A stretch of DNA of 64,000 nt from Monodelphis domestica (Eukaryota; Chordata; Mammalia; Didelphimorphia; Didelphidae): assembly GCF_027887165.1 (NCBI RefSeq), contig NC_077232.1, forward strand, positions 57,427,788 to 57,491,787. The letters run 5' to 3'. A program made the position numbers and the translations under genes. The notes under the pieces are model-generated. The model saw nothing but the letters and a program-made list of their open reading frames with translations. It did no database searches and had not been told where the DNA came from. Positions 34,530-46,249 of this stretch are shown one piece after another (within the stretch, counting starts at the first letter, position 1; each line of letters starts with the position of its first letter).

Positions 34530-35775
34530 ACATAAGGTTTTAATAAACATTTCTTCCCTTTTTAGTTGATAGGGACAAAGTGCCCACTAGTTGTTCCTAT
34601 CTAGGAATCAGGGCCCTAGGAATGTAAATGTTATTCAAAGGCTCAGTCCCTCCTGTAATTTGCATTGCCTAACACCAGAGGATGGTCTGGGGTACCTGTC
34701 TCCAGCACTCAAATCACATCTATCACTCTCATTTTGGCTCTGCCTCATTTTGGGTGGTAGAATTTTTTCATACCTAGGGATGTCATGGGTTGGCATTTCC
34801 TCCCATCAAACCTCATAATTCAGTCCCATCCTACCTTCCTGGTGCATCTATTGTTAAATATAAGCCACACTGTATAAAATTTAAATCAAAATGATAAAAA
34901 ATAAAATACTATATATGCTTAGCCCGGGATCCCAATTAGGACTGAATCCAACTATTCTAAGAGGACAAAACCTTGAAACCAGGAGCCAAGTTAAAGGATT
35001 TTCACTCTGGTTAAAGCCCTGAAAGCTAGACTTCTCTCTTGTTGCTCTATGACCTTCACACATGCACAGCCAGCACTCAGAGAGCTGCTCGGTTCCCCCT
35101 CTTCCCAGCACCTGAGAATATTTTCCCCTGCCCCCACCCCTCTCCAGCAGTCCAAAGCAAGCACTTTCTCTCTCAACTCTCTCTGGGGCTCACAGTTTGA
35201 ATTTGCCCTCTGGGCACTCAAACTGGGAAAAGTTTCCCCAACCCTGCTCTAAAAACTGTAAGGAATCTATTCCACAGGGCTTTCACTGGTTTGAATGGGA
35301 TGTCCCCCACTAGGCCAACAGGTTTTTGCTCCCCTCTGCTAGAACTGCCCGGGAAATCTAAAATTCTATTGAGTTTCCCTGCATTCCACAACCCTGAAAT
35401 GGGAAGCGGGTAGAATACCCATGCCCACCTGGCCTAGGATGATAGCATCCCACCTCAGAAGAGTTATGGCCTCAAGTGTCAATGCTCTCCATTCATTGTC
35501 CCCCTCTTCCAACTTCCAAAATTGGACCAGCTTCCCCTCCTACGTTACTGATGTGGGAATAATTTCAATGGAAGAGGGTCACAGCAGGCACATCTTTCAG
35601 GCAAGACACACCCACTGCATCCTTGAGCATAGTTAGTTCTCAGTCTTAGTCCAATCAGCAACTCCTGACTCACTGAGCTGGAACCTTCCTAAAGCCCAGC
35701 TATCTTTTTCATTAGTCATATAGGAAATAGAGTGATGTAGTTGTTTTTTAACCCAAGGGGAAAGTTTTATAGTTA
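34530..35775. other. Unassigned intergenic DNA
   Basis: No gene or repeat that I can name. 34,990-35,240 is less AT-rich, but short open frames there have no motif. Confidence 0.4.
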
Positions 35776-35784
35776 CCCTAATAA

Positions 35785-36260
35785 TGGTTCTAGCTGACAT
35801 TTATACAACACTTTCACATCTTTTAAAAAATAAGTTTTATTGATTTTTTTGTTCTTATGTCAAAGTCATCTTTGAGGAAAACAAAACAAAACAAAAGCAT
35901 CTTCCCCCCTTCTCCAATTTGAACTCTCCTTTTTACAGTGAAAAACAAACACAAAGAGTTAATACAGAGTTAACACTGACAGTGGATCCAACCATATGCC
36001 CTCATTATTCCTAGCCTTTCAGTCATGAGGAAGAGGTGCTCTGGTTTGTTCTGGACCATTGCTGGTTTTTCAGTTACTCAGAGTTCAGGTTCCTTTTTAC
36101 AGTATCTCAAAGTTCTCAAATGTTTCGCATTTATCATTCCATTTGATTGCTACAAAAGTCTTGTGAGGTAGCTATGACTCATTTTACAGATGAGGAAATT
36201 GGGTCTAAAAGAGAGGTAACTGACTTCCCCAGGTTCAGAAGCAGGATTTGGAGACAAAAG
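35785..36260 (-). repeat. MIR-like SINE split by an A/T-tailed insert
   Basis: A reversed MIR (AGCTGACATTTATACAACAC, then CTCATTTTACAGATGAGGAA) is interrupted at about 35,823-36,100 by a T-rich-ended segment (AATAAGTTTTATTGATTTTT). The insert looks like an antisense retrotransposon 3' end of unknown family. Confidence 0.45.
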
Positions 36261-37250
36261 CTTATGGCCCTGTGTAACAATCCCTCCCCTGTTCGGTTAC
36301 TTATGACCCATCTGCTAGGATCCTTTTTTGGATCTGGATACTTTTAATCACCATTAGCCCTCTTACCTACAGCTTCCTGTAATCCACAAATTAGAGAAGA
36401 CTGGCTCTTGGGTTTTCTCCTCATAGTTCCAACAGCAGCATAATAGTGGGAGTGGATGCTGGGTAAGACCCCTCTCCTGCTCAACCAGCAGAACCTTGCT
36501 CCTTGTCCCAAACAGAGGAACAAGTAGGGTAGGGATCCTTGCAAACCCAGCAACTAAAGTCTCTTGGGACAAGACTGCTGAGGGCTATCAGAGAAGCCTA
36601 CAGGGTCCAAAGGAACACCAGACCTTTAAGACCAGAAGGCACCCAAAACAGTCTCAGAGAGGAATGTGCCTCAGGCCTGCTAGGGAAATAAACTACAAAG
36701 GGGCAGAATAGACCCTAACAGCACTGCAGGAAGCAGTTTAGGCTTCCAGATTCATTCATCTGTTGGAAAATCCCTCCCTACTCCTAGGATGCAACTGCCC
36801 TTAGCTACATCAGAGGACAAGATTAGTACTGGAAAAGCTAGATGCTCTATGAAAAGTCCTCCTTCCCATTCCAAGAGGACCATGCCTCATAAACACCACA
36901 GGAATCAACAATTTGATGACCACTTTACAATACAAAAACTACCAGTAACCCATCATGATTACTGTCTCTGGAAATCATTTTTCTCCTCCTTCCATATATT
37001 CCAGAAGAAAAGAGTCTCTTGCATCCAGGAAGAACTGCACTATATTCCTATTGCCCAGGAAGTTATGAGATATTTTAGGGAAACAAACAATTGTCTACTT
37101 TCTATTTCCCCAACGAACTTTATTTTGTGGTTCGGGACACACCATATATAATAATTAGCCCCTTAGCATCCCTGGACCCAATTTTGGACACCTCTCTACT
37201 ACTCTGTTAAGAATTTAAATATATTTCTGTACCTTCCAGTAAAATTTTGT
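36261..37250. other. Unassigned intergenic DNA
   Basis: No gene or recognised repeat was seen. Several short open frames occur on both strands without motifs. Confidence 0.4.
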
Positions 37251-37254
37251 TTTT

Positions 37255-38265
37255 GTAGTTTGCCAACTACTGCTTCACCCAAGTCACAAATAAAAATTGT
37301 GAACAGAACAGGGCCAAAGACAAATCTCTGAAGGACTCTTTTTATTTTTTTGTTTTAATTATCTCCGTGGGACTCTTGAAGAGACCTACATCCATTCAGA
37401 TTGTCATCAATCCATTTCCCACCATTCTTGGAATATTGCCATTCAGTGAATTCCAAATCAAGGTGACTAAACTCAAACCTAACATCTCTTCATCTTGTCC
37501 AAAAGGATATCATGAAAGACTCTGTCAAAATTGGAAAATGAGGGGCTGCCCTTTGATCAGGGGAATGGCTGCACTAATTGTGATATCTGATGGTGATGGA
37601 ATACTATTGTGCTCAAAAGAATAATGAATTGGAGGAATTACATGGGAACTGGAATGACCTCCAGGAAGTGATGCAGAATGAAAGGAGCAGAACCAGGTGA
37701 ACGTTGTGCACAGAAACTGACACTGTGACACAATCGAATGTAATGGACTTCTCCATTAGTGGCAATGCAGTGATCCCGAACAACTTGGAGAGATTTACAA
37801 GAAAGAACGCTATCCACACCCAGAGAAAGAACTGTGGGAGTAGAAACACAGAAGAAAAACAACTGCTTGATCACATGGTTCAATGGGGATATGCAAATAT
37901 TAATAATATGGAAATGGGTCTTGATCAATAATACATGTAAAACCCAGTTGAATTGTTCATTGGCTTTAGGAGCAGGGGGCAGGGGAAGAAAAGAACATGA
38001 ATCATGTAACCATGGAAAAATATTCTAAATTAAATTATTTTTTAAAAAATTAAAAAGAAAGACTTTGTCAAATAATTGGTTTCAGTGAAGAAACACACTA
38101 TCTATCAGTGGCATGGGCTAAGAGAGTCTCCATGCCAGGAGTTCTCTAAACAAAAAATCACATGGCTAGATCCATGTGGACCTCCCCTGAACTACAAGCA
38201 TTTTTTACATAAGGAAATGAAGTTAGTCCAGCACAATGAATTTGTGATGAATATAATCAGATCTC
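37255..38265 (-). mobile_element. CR1/L3 LINE reverse-transcriptase fossil, split by L1
   Basis: The plus strand shows the inverse of CR1 reverse transcriptase: AACAGGGCCAAAGACAAATC, CTTCATCTTGTCCAAAAGGA, AGGATATCATGAAAGACTCT (FDRVFHDIL when reversed) and, after the insert, AGGAAATGAAGTTAGTCCAG. An L1 end at 37,530-38,056 interrupts it. Confidence 0.7.
37530..38056 (+). mobile_element. Marsupial L1 3' end with target duplication
   Basis: It starts in the last codons of L1 ORF2 (GGAATACTATTGTGCTCAAA recalls the MEYYSA motif). It runs through AACTGTGGGAGTAGAAACAC and ATGAATCATGTAACCATGG to an A-rich tail. It is flanked by GAAAGACTCTGTCAAA (37,514-37,529) and GAAAGACTTTGTCAAA (38,057-38,072). 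It is 5'-truncated and inactive. Confidence 0.8.
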
Positions 38266-38654
38266 CCCGGTTCCACAGCTCCTGGGAGGCTGCTTGTCCA
38301 GGGTCCAGGGTTTGAGGGTAGATAAGCATTCTCTTACATCTCCTCATGTGCCTGGGGTTTCAGATTCCTCACCAATCCCTGTTCACAGTCTGAAGATCAT
38401 TCTCCCTAGGAGACAGAATCAACACCAAATCAGAATGAAGAAGTTCAGTCCTCTGCCAAACTGCAACTGGGTTCAAAAAAAATTAACTGCTTAAGTCTTA
38501 GTGGAACTCAGATAAAATCACAGCATTTAAGGTTGGGAGGGATTTTAGAGTTCATTTAGTGTAACTTATGGTCCAGTTTCATAAGGGAACAAGAACTGAA
38601 CCAAGGGAAATAATCTCCAAAGAAATTCCCCTATGGGATTTAAGATCTAGATCA
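38266..38654. other. Unassigned intergenic DNA
   Basis: No gene or recognised repeat was seen here. Confidence 0.4.
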
Positions 38655-38659
38655 GTAAC

Positions 38660-38850
38660 TTAATGAATATATATTAAGTACCTACTATGTGCCAAGCACT
38701 GTGCTAAATGCCTGAGTTACAAAAAGAGGCAAAAGATAGTCCCTGCCCATAAGGAGTTTACAGTCTAATGGGAGAGACAACATGCAAACAAATATATACA
38801 AAGTAAACTACACACAGGATAAATGGGAAGTGAAAGAGGGGAGATATTTA
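38660..38850 (-). repeat. L2-related LINE 3' end, antisense
   Basis: TACCTACTATGTGCCAAGCA, AAGGAGTTTACAGTCTAATG and GGAGAGACAACATGCAAACA match the antisense L2 end. Confidence 0.7.
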
Positions 38851-39192
38851 CTAAAGCAAGCATGAGTCATGTTAAGACTCACTTGCACACAGACTAATGC
38901 CATTTTAAAAATCAAAAGCTGCCTTCCCCTCCGACAGCCTGAGCTTTAGTTCTCTCCAGGTCAGAAATTCTTATCAAATGTCAACATTCATTGCATCCAG
39001 AGGTTGATCCCTCTATTCTTTACATTAGGCAAGAGAGTGATTTAGGGGGTGCTTATCTTTTGTTTCTATTCAAACCTTGTAATGAAATGATAATACTAAC
39101 ACTCTGAGATGATTAGCCTGATGGCAATGAGCAACATAGAACTGGGGAAGAGACCAAAGGCAAAGGATAAGTCTACTGTGACAGTCTAGGGA

Positions 39193-39275
39193 GGTACTTA
39201 CTAGCTGTGTGACCCTGGGCAAGTCACTTAACCCTGTTTGACTAAAAATAAAGTCAAAAGATAGGTTTTAAAAAT
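39193..39275 (+). repeat. CORE-SINE fragment
   Basis: It has the CORE CTGTGTGACCCTGGGCAAGT and a tail ATAGGTTTTAAAAATG; the middle is deleted. Confidence 0.7.
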
Positions 39276-39734
39276 GTCTAGGGAGTATAGCAGTGAGGGG
39301 CTGAACTAAGGGGACCAATAGAAAACTGGGGAAAAAAAGAAAAAGTCAAAAGAAAGAATTTGTATGATATTGATATGGGTGGAGAAGGACGGAGAGATGA
39401 TGATTCTTTGGCTTTGATTTTCAGGGTCAAAGTGTGAGAACATAATCTTCTTGATAAATTAAATATTTTTATTAATATAGTCACCAAATTATAAAAATGG
39501 ACTGCAGTAACTTTATCAGAGCAAGTTGGCAGCACATAAGTAACATAAAATCTTCTAGAGCAGCCCAGTGTCCTGAGTGGTGACTTGACCACAGTCATAG
39601 AGGGAATATGCCTAAGGGAGTTTATTCAATATGTTGGAGGCCCTCCTAGCTTCCTTCTAATTTTGAGGGGTACTAGAGGAGCACCCTGTCATCTCACCCT
39701 CTCCACATGACTAGCCTATCTTTTCGTCTTTGGT

Positions 39735-39950
39735 GAAATTTGGGCCTGCGATCAGGAAGACCTGAGTTCTAATCCAGTCTTAAACACTTGTTAGTTGTGT
39801 GACTCTAGTCAAGTCACTTAACTCGGCCTCAGTTTTTGCATCTGTACAATGAGCTGGAGAGGGAATGGCAAACCACTCCATTATCTTTGTCAAGAAAATC
39901 TCACATGAGGTCACAAAGAATCAGACACAACTGAAATGAATGAATGAGAC
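39735..39950 (+). repeat. CORE-SINE type B
   Basis: GATCAGGAAGACCTGAGTTC, GAGCTGGAGAGGGAATGGCA and ATGAGGTCACAAAGAATCAG mark type B. Confidence 0.85.
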
Positions 39951-39954
39951 AATA

Positions 39955-40575
39955 CAATAAGGAAAATAAAAGAACCTGCCTCTCAAGGTCGTTATGAGGA
40001 TCAACTGCTATGATAATTGTAAAGCAGTTAGTCTAGTCCCTGGCTTATAACAGGCATTTAATAAATGCTTATTTTCTTCCTCAAGGAATCTAGGTGGTAT
40101 AAATAGATAGAATGCTGAACTGAGAGTCAGAAGTTCAAATTGCCTATCAGACACTATCTGCATGGTGCTGGGCAAGTCGCTTACCTTCTACCTCAGTTTC
40201 CCCATCTGTATAGTAAAAATAATAGCTCCTACCTCCCAGTATTGTTGTGAAGATCAAATGAGATATTTGCAACTCTTAAAGTATATATAAATGCCAGCTA
40301 TTATTCTAGAGGCATTCAGGTGGCAGAGTAAAAAGAGTGGCATGCCTGGAATCAGGAAGACCAGAGTTGAAATCCACCTTTGGTCACTTACTAAGCTGTG
40401 TGTCCCTGGGAAAATAACTTCACTTCTGTCTCCCTCAGTTTCCTCAACTATAAAACAGAGATTAAAATACTGCTTATTCGACAGAATTGTTGTGAAGATC
40501 AAATGAGACGATATTTACAAAGTACTTAACACAGGAAGTGGCACATAGTAGATACTTAATAAATGCTTATTTCCA
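39955..40575 (+). repeat. Three MIR-like SINE units in series
   Basis: A MIR 3' part (39,955-40,080, ending TTAATAAATGCTTATTT), a complete unit (40,085-40,308) and another (40,311-40,575, ending ACTTAATAAATGCTTATTTC) follow one another in one orientation. They share TTGTTGTGAAGATCAAATGA. Confidence 0.75.
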
Positions 40576-40804
40576 TCCCCTTCCTTCCGGTCTCCCTTCT
40601 CTCATTCCCTCAAAGTTTTCTAGAAGCTAGAAGGAAAGAAGTTTCAGCTAAATGGAAGGATAACTAATAGGAACAATAGCCATACAACATAAGTTCTACT
40701 GAATATAATTTAATCTTTTTTGATGAGCCAGAAGGCATGTTAGGACTTTTTAATACCTCCTTTTTCTCTTCTACATATGTTAACTATCCATGGAATACAT
40801 CATG

Positions 40805-40970
40805 AAATTTTAAATTGGAACAGACTTCAGTTCTTTAATTTTGCAGCTGAAAAAACTGAGGCCCAGCTAGGATAAGAGACTTGTCACAAAGCACACAGGT
40901 AACCAATCAGCAGCAGTGTTGGGATTAGGACTGAGGTTCTCTGGCTCCAGGTTCAGTTGTTTAAGATATC
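40805..40970 (-). repeat. MIR-like CORE-SINE
   Basis: GCAGCTGAAAAAACTGAGGC and GAGGTTCTCTGGCTCCAGGT show a reversed MIR. Confidence 0.65.
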
Positions 40971-41474
40971 AAATAGAAATACTGGTTTGAAGAAACTACC
41001 CGTTATAGAACACCAAATTAAACAGCTTTGAGGAAATTATTTGACCAGGTCCCCCCTCAATTGCTGGCAGCCAGGATCCCTGTTTTCTTTGTTAGGTGTA
41101 AAAATTTAGGGTTGAGACTGATATATTGCTTTTACACATCTTTTCATGCATTTGACCTCTGAAAGGTCAACTTAAATTTTCCACAAAGTTTTCATCAAAA
41201 AACCTGATTCTGTTGGGGTTCTTTCATTTCCATTTAATTTCCCTTCCAGTTCTCATGGTCTTTTCCTCATTTAAGCCACTATGGAATGGGGTTAAGGATG
41301 AGAAGAGGGTAGTGCCAAAAAATCAACAGGGCTGCAAATTTAGGGTTGGCAGAAAAATCTCAAAAAACCGTTAACCTTGAAAGAAGGGGTGGGCACCACT
41401 GAAACTAACATTCATAAATTCCAACTTTAAAGTGATAAATATTTTACAAAATTACACTTCTAAAAATCAGTAGG

Positions 41475-41665
41475 ATCCCAGAGTTCGAGTTGGAAGGGAC
41501 TGGGGAGGCCAGGTCCAACAACTTCACTTTATTGATGAGGAACATGAGGCTTAGAAAGTTTAAGGGACTTGCCTGGAGTCCCATAGCTATGTGTAATGAT
41601 CTGAGGCAGGTTTTGAACTCAGGTTTTCCTGAATCCAAATCCTTTGCCCTGCCTCTCAAATCATC
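41475..41665 (-). repeat. MIR-like CORE-SINE
   Basis: TTATTGATGAGGAACATGAG, GGGACTTGCCTGGAGTCCCA and TTGAACTCAGGTTTTCCTGA show a reversed copy. Confidence 0.7.
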
Positions 41666-41669
41666 TCTA

Positions 41670-43060
41670 AGAGCACTGGATTTTGTCCAAAGAAAATATA
41701 AAATATAAGAACAAAGGATTCAAGCACATGAGCTACTTACATTAAACATTCTATTCACACTGAATCTGTCTGTCTTCCTGTGTAGATGGATGCCTGCTCA
41801 CGGATGCTTACTTATTTATCATAGGCAAAATTGTTTCATAGCAGAATTGCTTTTAGATTTCAAAGGCACCTTGGATATTCTGAAACAATTTCAAAGGGTC
41901 AGTTTAGATAAAATGAGAGAACTTGATATTTACTTCGTTGTAGGTCACTTATGTAGGTACTGATTTTTGACAGCTTTCTCTTCTGATATGTAATGGAACT
42001 TGGCAGATATCACAGAATTTGTAATGAATAATAATGCCCCAGATTTATTATATAGTGCTCTATGATTTACAATTGGCTTCATGGCTGAGAGTTCACATAT
42101 AAATCTATAAATATGTGAATTCAGCATAATCAGATTCAGTCTTCTGCCATGTATCATTCATTGTCTTTTGTTGAATGTTATTTAGCGAGGGGGTTGGCCT
42201 TTCACTTGGAAGCTTTAGAGTAATTTGTAAATGAAACAAAGTTACGATGGTACAGTTTCAATCTGCTGCACACAGTAACGATATCTTGATACATTAGAAC
42301 TGAATGATAGGCCATAATTTGGGATGAAGACAATGAAAGCCAGCTATTAACAAATCATCTCTTAAAACATAACTAATGTATTAAAAACAAACATGACAGA
42401 CTTTAAATCAAATGTTTGTTCCATTCCCAAACCCTAGTAATATGCAGGGATTCCATTATAATTTTATATATTAGTTAGTCATATATAAACTAGAGGTTAA
42501 TAATACATATTAATAAAATAGAATTGGTCCGTTTTTCTTGCAGGTTATAAGCAGTACCTTACTCATCCTCATAACTCCCCTTAATGTGGGTAGGAAAGGG
42601 TTATTTTCTTTCCATTTTCAACAATGGCAAACTGTGAAGGTTTCTAAGACTGTTCGAGGCAAATGGTAAAGCTAGTAAGACCACAATGGTGTTGAATTAA
42701 TCTCGGGTGAGTTTTCTCAGCAGGACTGAGCTTTCATACTAAGAATCATGGGGCAATTTTCTGAGTGGTATCAGGAATAGCACCAAAGCTGTTGGGTGGC
42801 TGTGATGATAGATTGTATCATCAGCACGAGCCAGCCCATCTTCCCCTAAACTCTTCCATCCCTCCCATTTGCCTTCCCTTCCTCTCCCGGTATAAAAACT
42901 TCACCAGGGTAGGGCTCCTCTCAGAATCATATGCCTATAAAGTAACTAAACTGAACCTTTAGTAAAGGCAGGATAGAAGTAATAAGTAGATTAGGAATTG
43001 AGAAAAACTATTCCTCATGGCTCCAAAACATGGGATTTTGCTCATCTAGATATTTGGCAG
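41670..43060. other. Repeat-poor stretch of about 1.4 kb
   Basis: I can name no repeat in it, which is unusual for this window. It has no long open frame. Parts around 42,100-42,420 (GTTACGATGGTACAGTTTCA, CACACAGTAACGATATC) read like unique DNA. It is a candidate for conserved non-coding sequence; function is unknown. Confidence 0.4.
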
Positions 43061-43064
43061 AATA

Positions 43065-43245
43065 GTAGACACTGTGAGAGATTGGCAAAGGATCTAGATT
43101 CAAATTCTGCTTTGCTGCTAACTATTTGTATGACCATGGGCAAATCACATTGTGGGTCTGGGCCTTGGTTTCTTTAACTGCAAAAGGAGTGAGTGGGTTA
43201 GACAAGAAGACCCTTAAGGCCTTTCTAATTCTACAACCAGGATCT
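43065..43245 (+). repeat. MIR-like CORE-SINE
   Basis: ATGACCATGGGCAAATCACA and CCTTAAGGCCTTTCTAATTC place it among MIR-type SINEs with a CR1-like end. Confidence 0.65.
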
Positions 43246-43794
43246 GGAGTATAATGAATCCTGGAAGAATTGTTTAAGAGTTGCAAGATCAAAAAATAAA
43301 ATTTGAGAGTCATTGTACTTGAGAAATTCCCTTAGGTTAACCCTCTCCCAGATTTTGTTCTCCTGCTCTGACAAAAATGGTTTTTAAGAACTTTATCTGA
43401 TGATCCCCTATACTAGGCATATTTTTCATAACTTTTTATCAGATACTGAATTATTTTACCTTTTATTTTATGAAAATGTTGTACAATACATGTTATTTTA
43501 TGAAAATATTGTACAATATGCGCCTTGCAATGAATGAAAAAAATTGATTTAACTGCAGTAAGACAGAAAACATCAGGTGACATATTCTAAATAGATACAG
43601 TTCACCTTCTCTGAATTCTTTACTCACTGGAAAACACATTTGGATACAGTCCTCAGGCCTCATCTTTCTGGCCACTTAGCTTTCACAAATATAGTACCAG
43701 TAAGCTAAAGAAAGAGGGCTGGCTTCGGAATACAAAAACCAGATCTATCTAATTGTATGCCTATGGTAAGTCATGTTCCCTTAAGATTTTAAAT

Positions 43795-43965
43795 CTGGAA
43801 GAGACCTTAGAGGTCTTGTAGTCTGAACCCCTTATTTTATAGCTGAGGAAACTAAGGCTCAGTATTTAATTGAATTGCTCAACATCAAACAGGAAGTAGC
43901 AGACCCAGGACAGGAGTTAGATCTCCTACCTCCAAATCCAGTCTTGCTACTACACCATACTTGGC
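43795..43965 (-). repeat. MIR-like CORE-SINE
   Basis: GGAAGAGACCTTAGAGGTCT and TTATAGCTGAGGAAACTAAG show a reversed copy. Confidence 0.7.
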
Positions 43966-44299
43966 TTCTTCTATTATAAAATGAGATATGGACAAATTTC
44001 TCTGGACCCTTTATAGCTCTGGTGATCTAAGATTCTCTGTAGTGAATAAAGGTTTCCTGGGTTCAAAATCTCAATCCCAAACTTCTATCATTTCAGTTTG
44101 CCCTATTTTGGTTAGAAAAGTCATTTGTTTTCCACAGCTGAAACCAATTCCATTCTTATTTAAGAACTGGTTTTTTTCTACTGGAATTTTCAAAAAGTTG
44201 CATGATACTGTTCAATAGCCTGAATTCAAAAAATGGTCACTGAAAGAGAAATCCATTTCCAATCTGACTTTTCCTGTTTCCTGCTGAATGATTCAAAGG

Positions 44300-44505
44300 A
44301 AGTATGATCTAGTGAAAAAAGCCTGGAGCAATTAAGCTAAACTCCTGGATTTTAGGTCTGGTTCTTCCATGATTAAACAAGTCACTACCTTTCTGTGTCT
44401 TAGCTTCCTTTTCTGTGAAATAGAGATAATATCTACCCTGCCTAACAAATAGGATTGCTGGAAGATTATAAGCATAAAAGTACTTTAGTAAGTCAAAAGT
44501 CCAAA
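44300..44505 (+). repeat. MIR-like CORE-SINE
   Basis: TCTGTGTCTTAGCTTCCTTT, TGAAATAGAGATAATATCTA and AAGTACTTTAGTAAGTC follow MIR order. Confidence 0.6.
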
Positions 44506-45411
44506 ACAAATTTCAAGGAAATATTACAAATATTAATTCTGTACTTAATTGGAAGGTAAATCCTATCTATCTAGATAGTGCCTGTTACTGCTATATTTTG
44601 TAATTTTCACACTAGAAGTTTTAACTCTTTCGTTATTCGATGGATTGAAACTATAGGGGAAAGGTTAAAATTCTGATCTATGCACACTTAAGTCTTCTTG
44701 GTTTGGGGTATCTGAAAAAAAGTGTTCAAGTAGAAGTACTGAATGTAATTACTGAAAAACTATATACAAAGTTGGCAAAAAAAAATGCCAATTACTGCAT
44801 TCTGCTTATAAATAAAGTCTCATTAGCACATAACCCACTGACCTTTCTTTTTATTATTTTTAATCAGAAATGCAGACTGCCAGGATAATGTATTTAAAAC
44901 ACAAATCCTACATAATCTGATGTTAGGTCAAAATGTGTACTTCAGCAAAATATCACCCAATCAGGTTATACATCTCCAAAGAGTCCTTGAGAACATTTCT
45001 ACTCTATTTGCTTGGATCACCACCCTCCCCCAACAAGCTTGAGAAAATCAGGAAAGAAGGAGAGGTCCTGTAGAACAAGATCTATGAATTTAGGTTGAAC
45101 ATAAGTGGTATAGCCTCCTCTCTCTGTCTGAGAAGTCTTGAGGTCCTTATCTTATGGGGGACAATATAAGAATACGTTTGGTTCCAAGTAAATAGCTAAT
45201 GATTCATTGCCATATAAAGTAAACCAATTGGACTCGAGTAGCAAGGCCAGGGAGTCTTTAGGTGGCTTATTGAGAAGAGATAACAAAATAAGAAAGGGTT
45301 ACAAAATAAGAGGAAGAAATCAAACTAAACAACGTAAAATGAATGGTTGCTCTGATCCTGGAGGAATTGAGCAATAGGAAATGCCTGGCAAAACCAGAAA
45401 CACCAGCACTT

Positions 45412-45530
45412 AGAAGAAAGAGAAGAGAAGAAAAAGATAGAAGAGAAGCGAGAGGAAAAAAAGGAGAGAGGAAAAGAGAGAAAGGGGAGAGGAAGGAGGG
45501 AAGGAAGAAGCAGGAAGAGGAGAAAGAAAA
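45412..45530. repeat. Purine-rich (GA) low-complexity tract
   Basis: About 120 bp of almost pure A and G on the plus strand (AGAAGAAAGAGAAGAGAAG), about 0.8 kb upstream of the CpG island. Confidence 0.85.
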
Positions 45531-45864
45531 GTAGAATTCAGAGGGAGCTAGCCACGGGCAGGGCAAAAAACAAACTCGAACACAGCATACACAAGTAGGC
45601 CATTATTTATACATATACATCTATATATCTATACAACTTCCTACTTCTCTTCTCAGGGACTCGGGTTCCCCAACTGTAAAAAAAAAAAAAGAAAAAGAAA
45701 AAGGTGGGCGGGGAACTAGATGACCTTCAAGGTCTACCTCCTGACTCAGGCAGTCCAGGAAAGGGGGAGGGGAAGATGCAAGAGAAGGCAAGAGGAGGGA
45801 AGTCGGGAGGAGTTGGCGGGTTTTCAGCTTTAAACTCCCTCCCATACCTAACCCCTCAATTTTT

Positions 45865-46060
45865 GGATAAAGCTTCCCAGGCCCCCATCTCTGGCGACAG
45901 GAGATCAAATTTCAAAGTGATGAACACCCTGATTTTCAGAAACTGTGCTGAAATCTTCTCTGGGATAAAAGGTCTCTTGGGCTCCCTTTTCTGGCAGCAG
46001 AGGCTCAAGTTTCAAAGTCATAAATACCCTGATTTTCGGAATCGGTGTTGAAGGCGAGTG
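45865..46060. repeat. 100-bp tandem duplication upstream of E2F8
   Basis: Two head-to-tail units share GATAAA, a CTGGC(A/G) block, TTTCAAAGT (45,910 and 46,010) and ACCCTGATTTTC. The step is exactly 100 bp at TTTCAAAGT. The second unit is followed by a strong donor CGACAG|GTAAG at 46,075. Confidence 0.85.
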
Positions 46061-46249
46061 CTACAGCTCCGACAGGTAAGAAGGGCGGAGTAAGCAGGTG
46101 TGGTGCTCTCCGGTAGAGGAGAGACCTGGGTTGCCTATTTGAGGGGAGGGCAGGGAAGAAGAGACTGGGTCGCGATCATAGCCCGCTCACAGGTACCCGG
46201 CAAATCCCTCCTTGACTTGAGTAGAGTCAAAAAAAAAAAAGTTTCTTAA

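Noticed and set aside
37510-37930. Several overlapping frames around 37.5-37.9 kb
   Set aside because: They fall inside the L1 3' end and are by-products of it.
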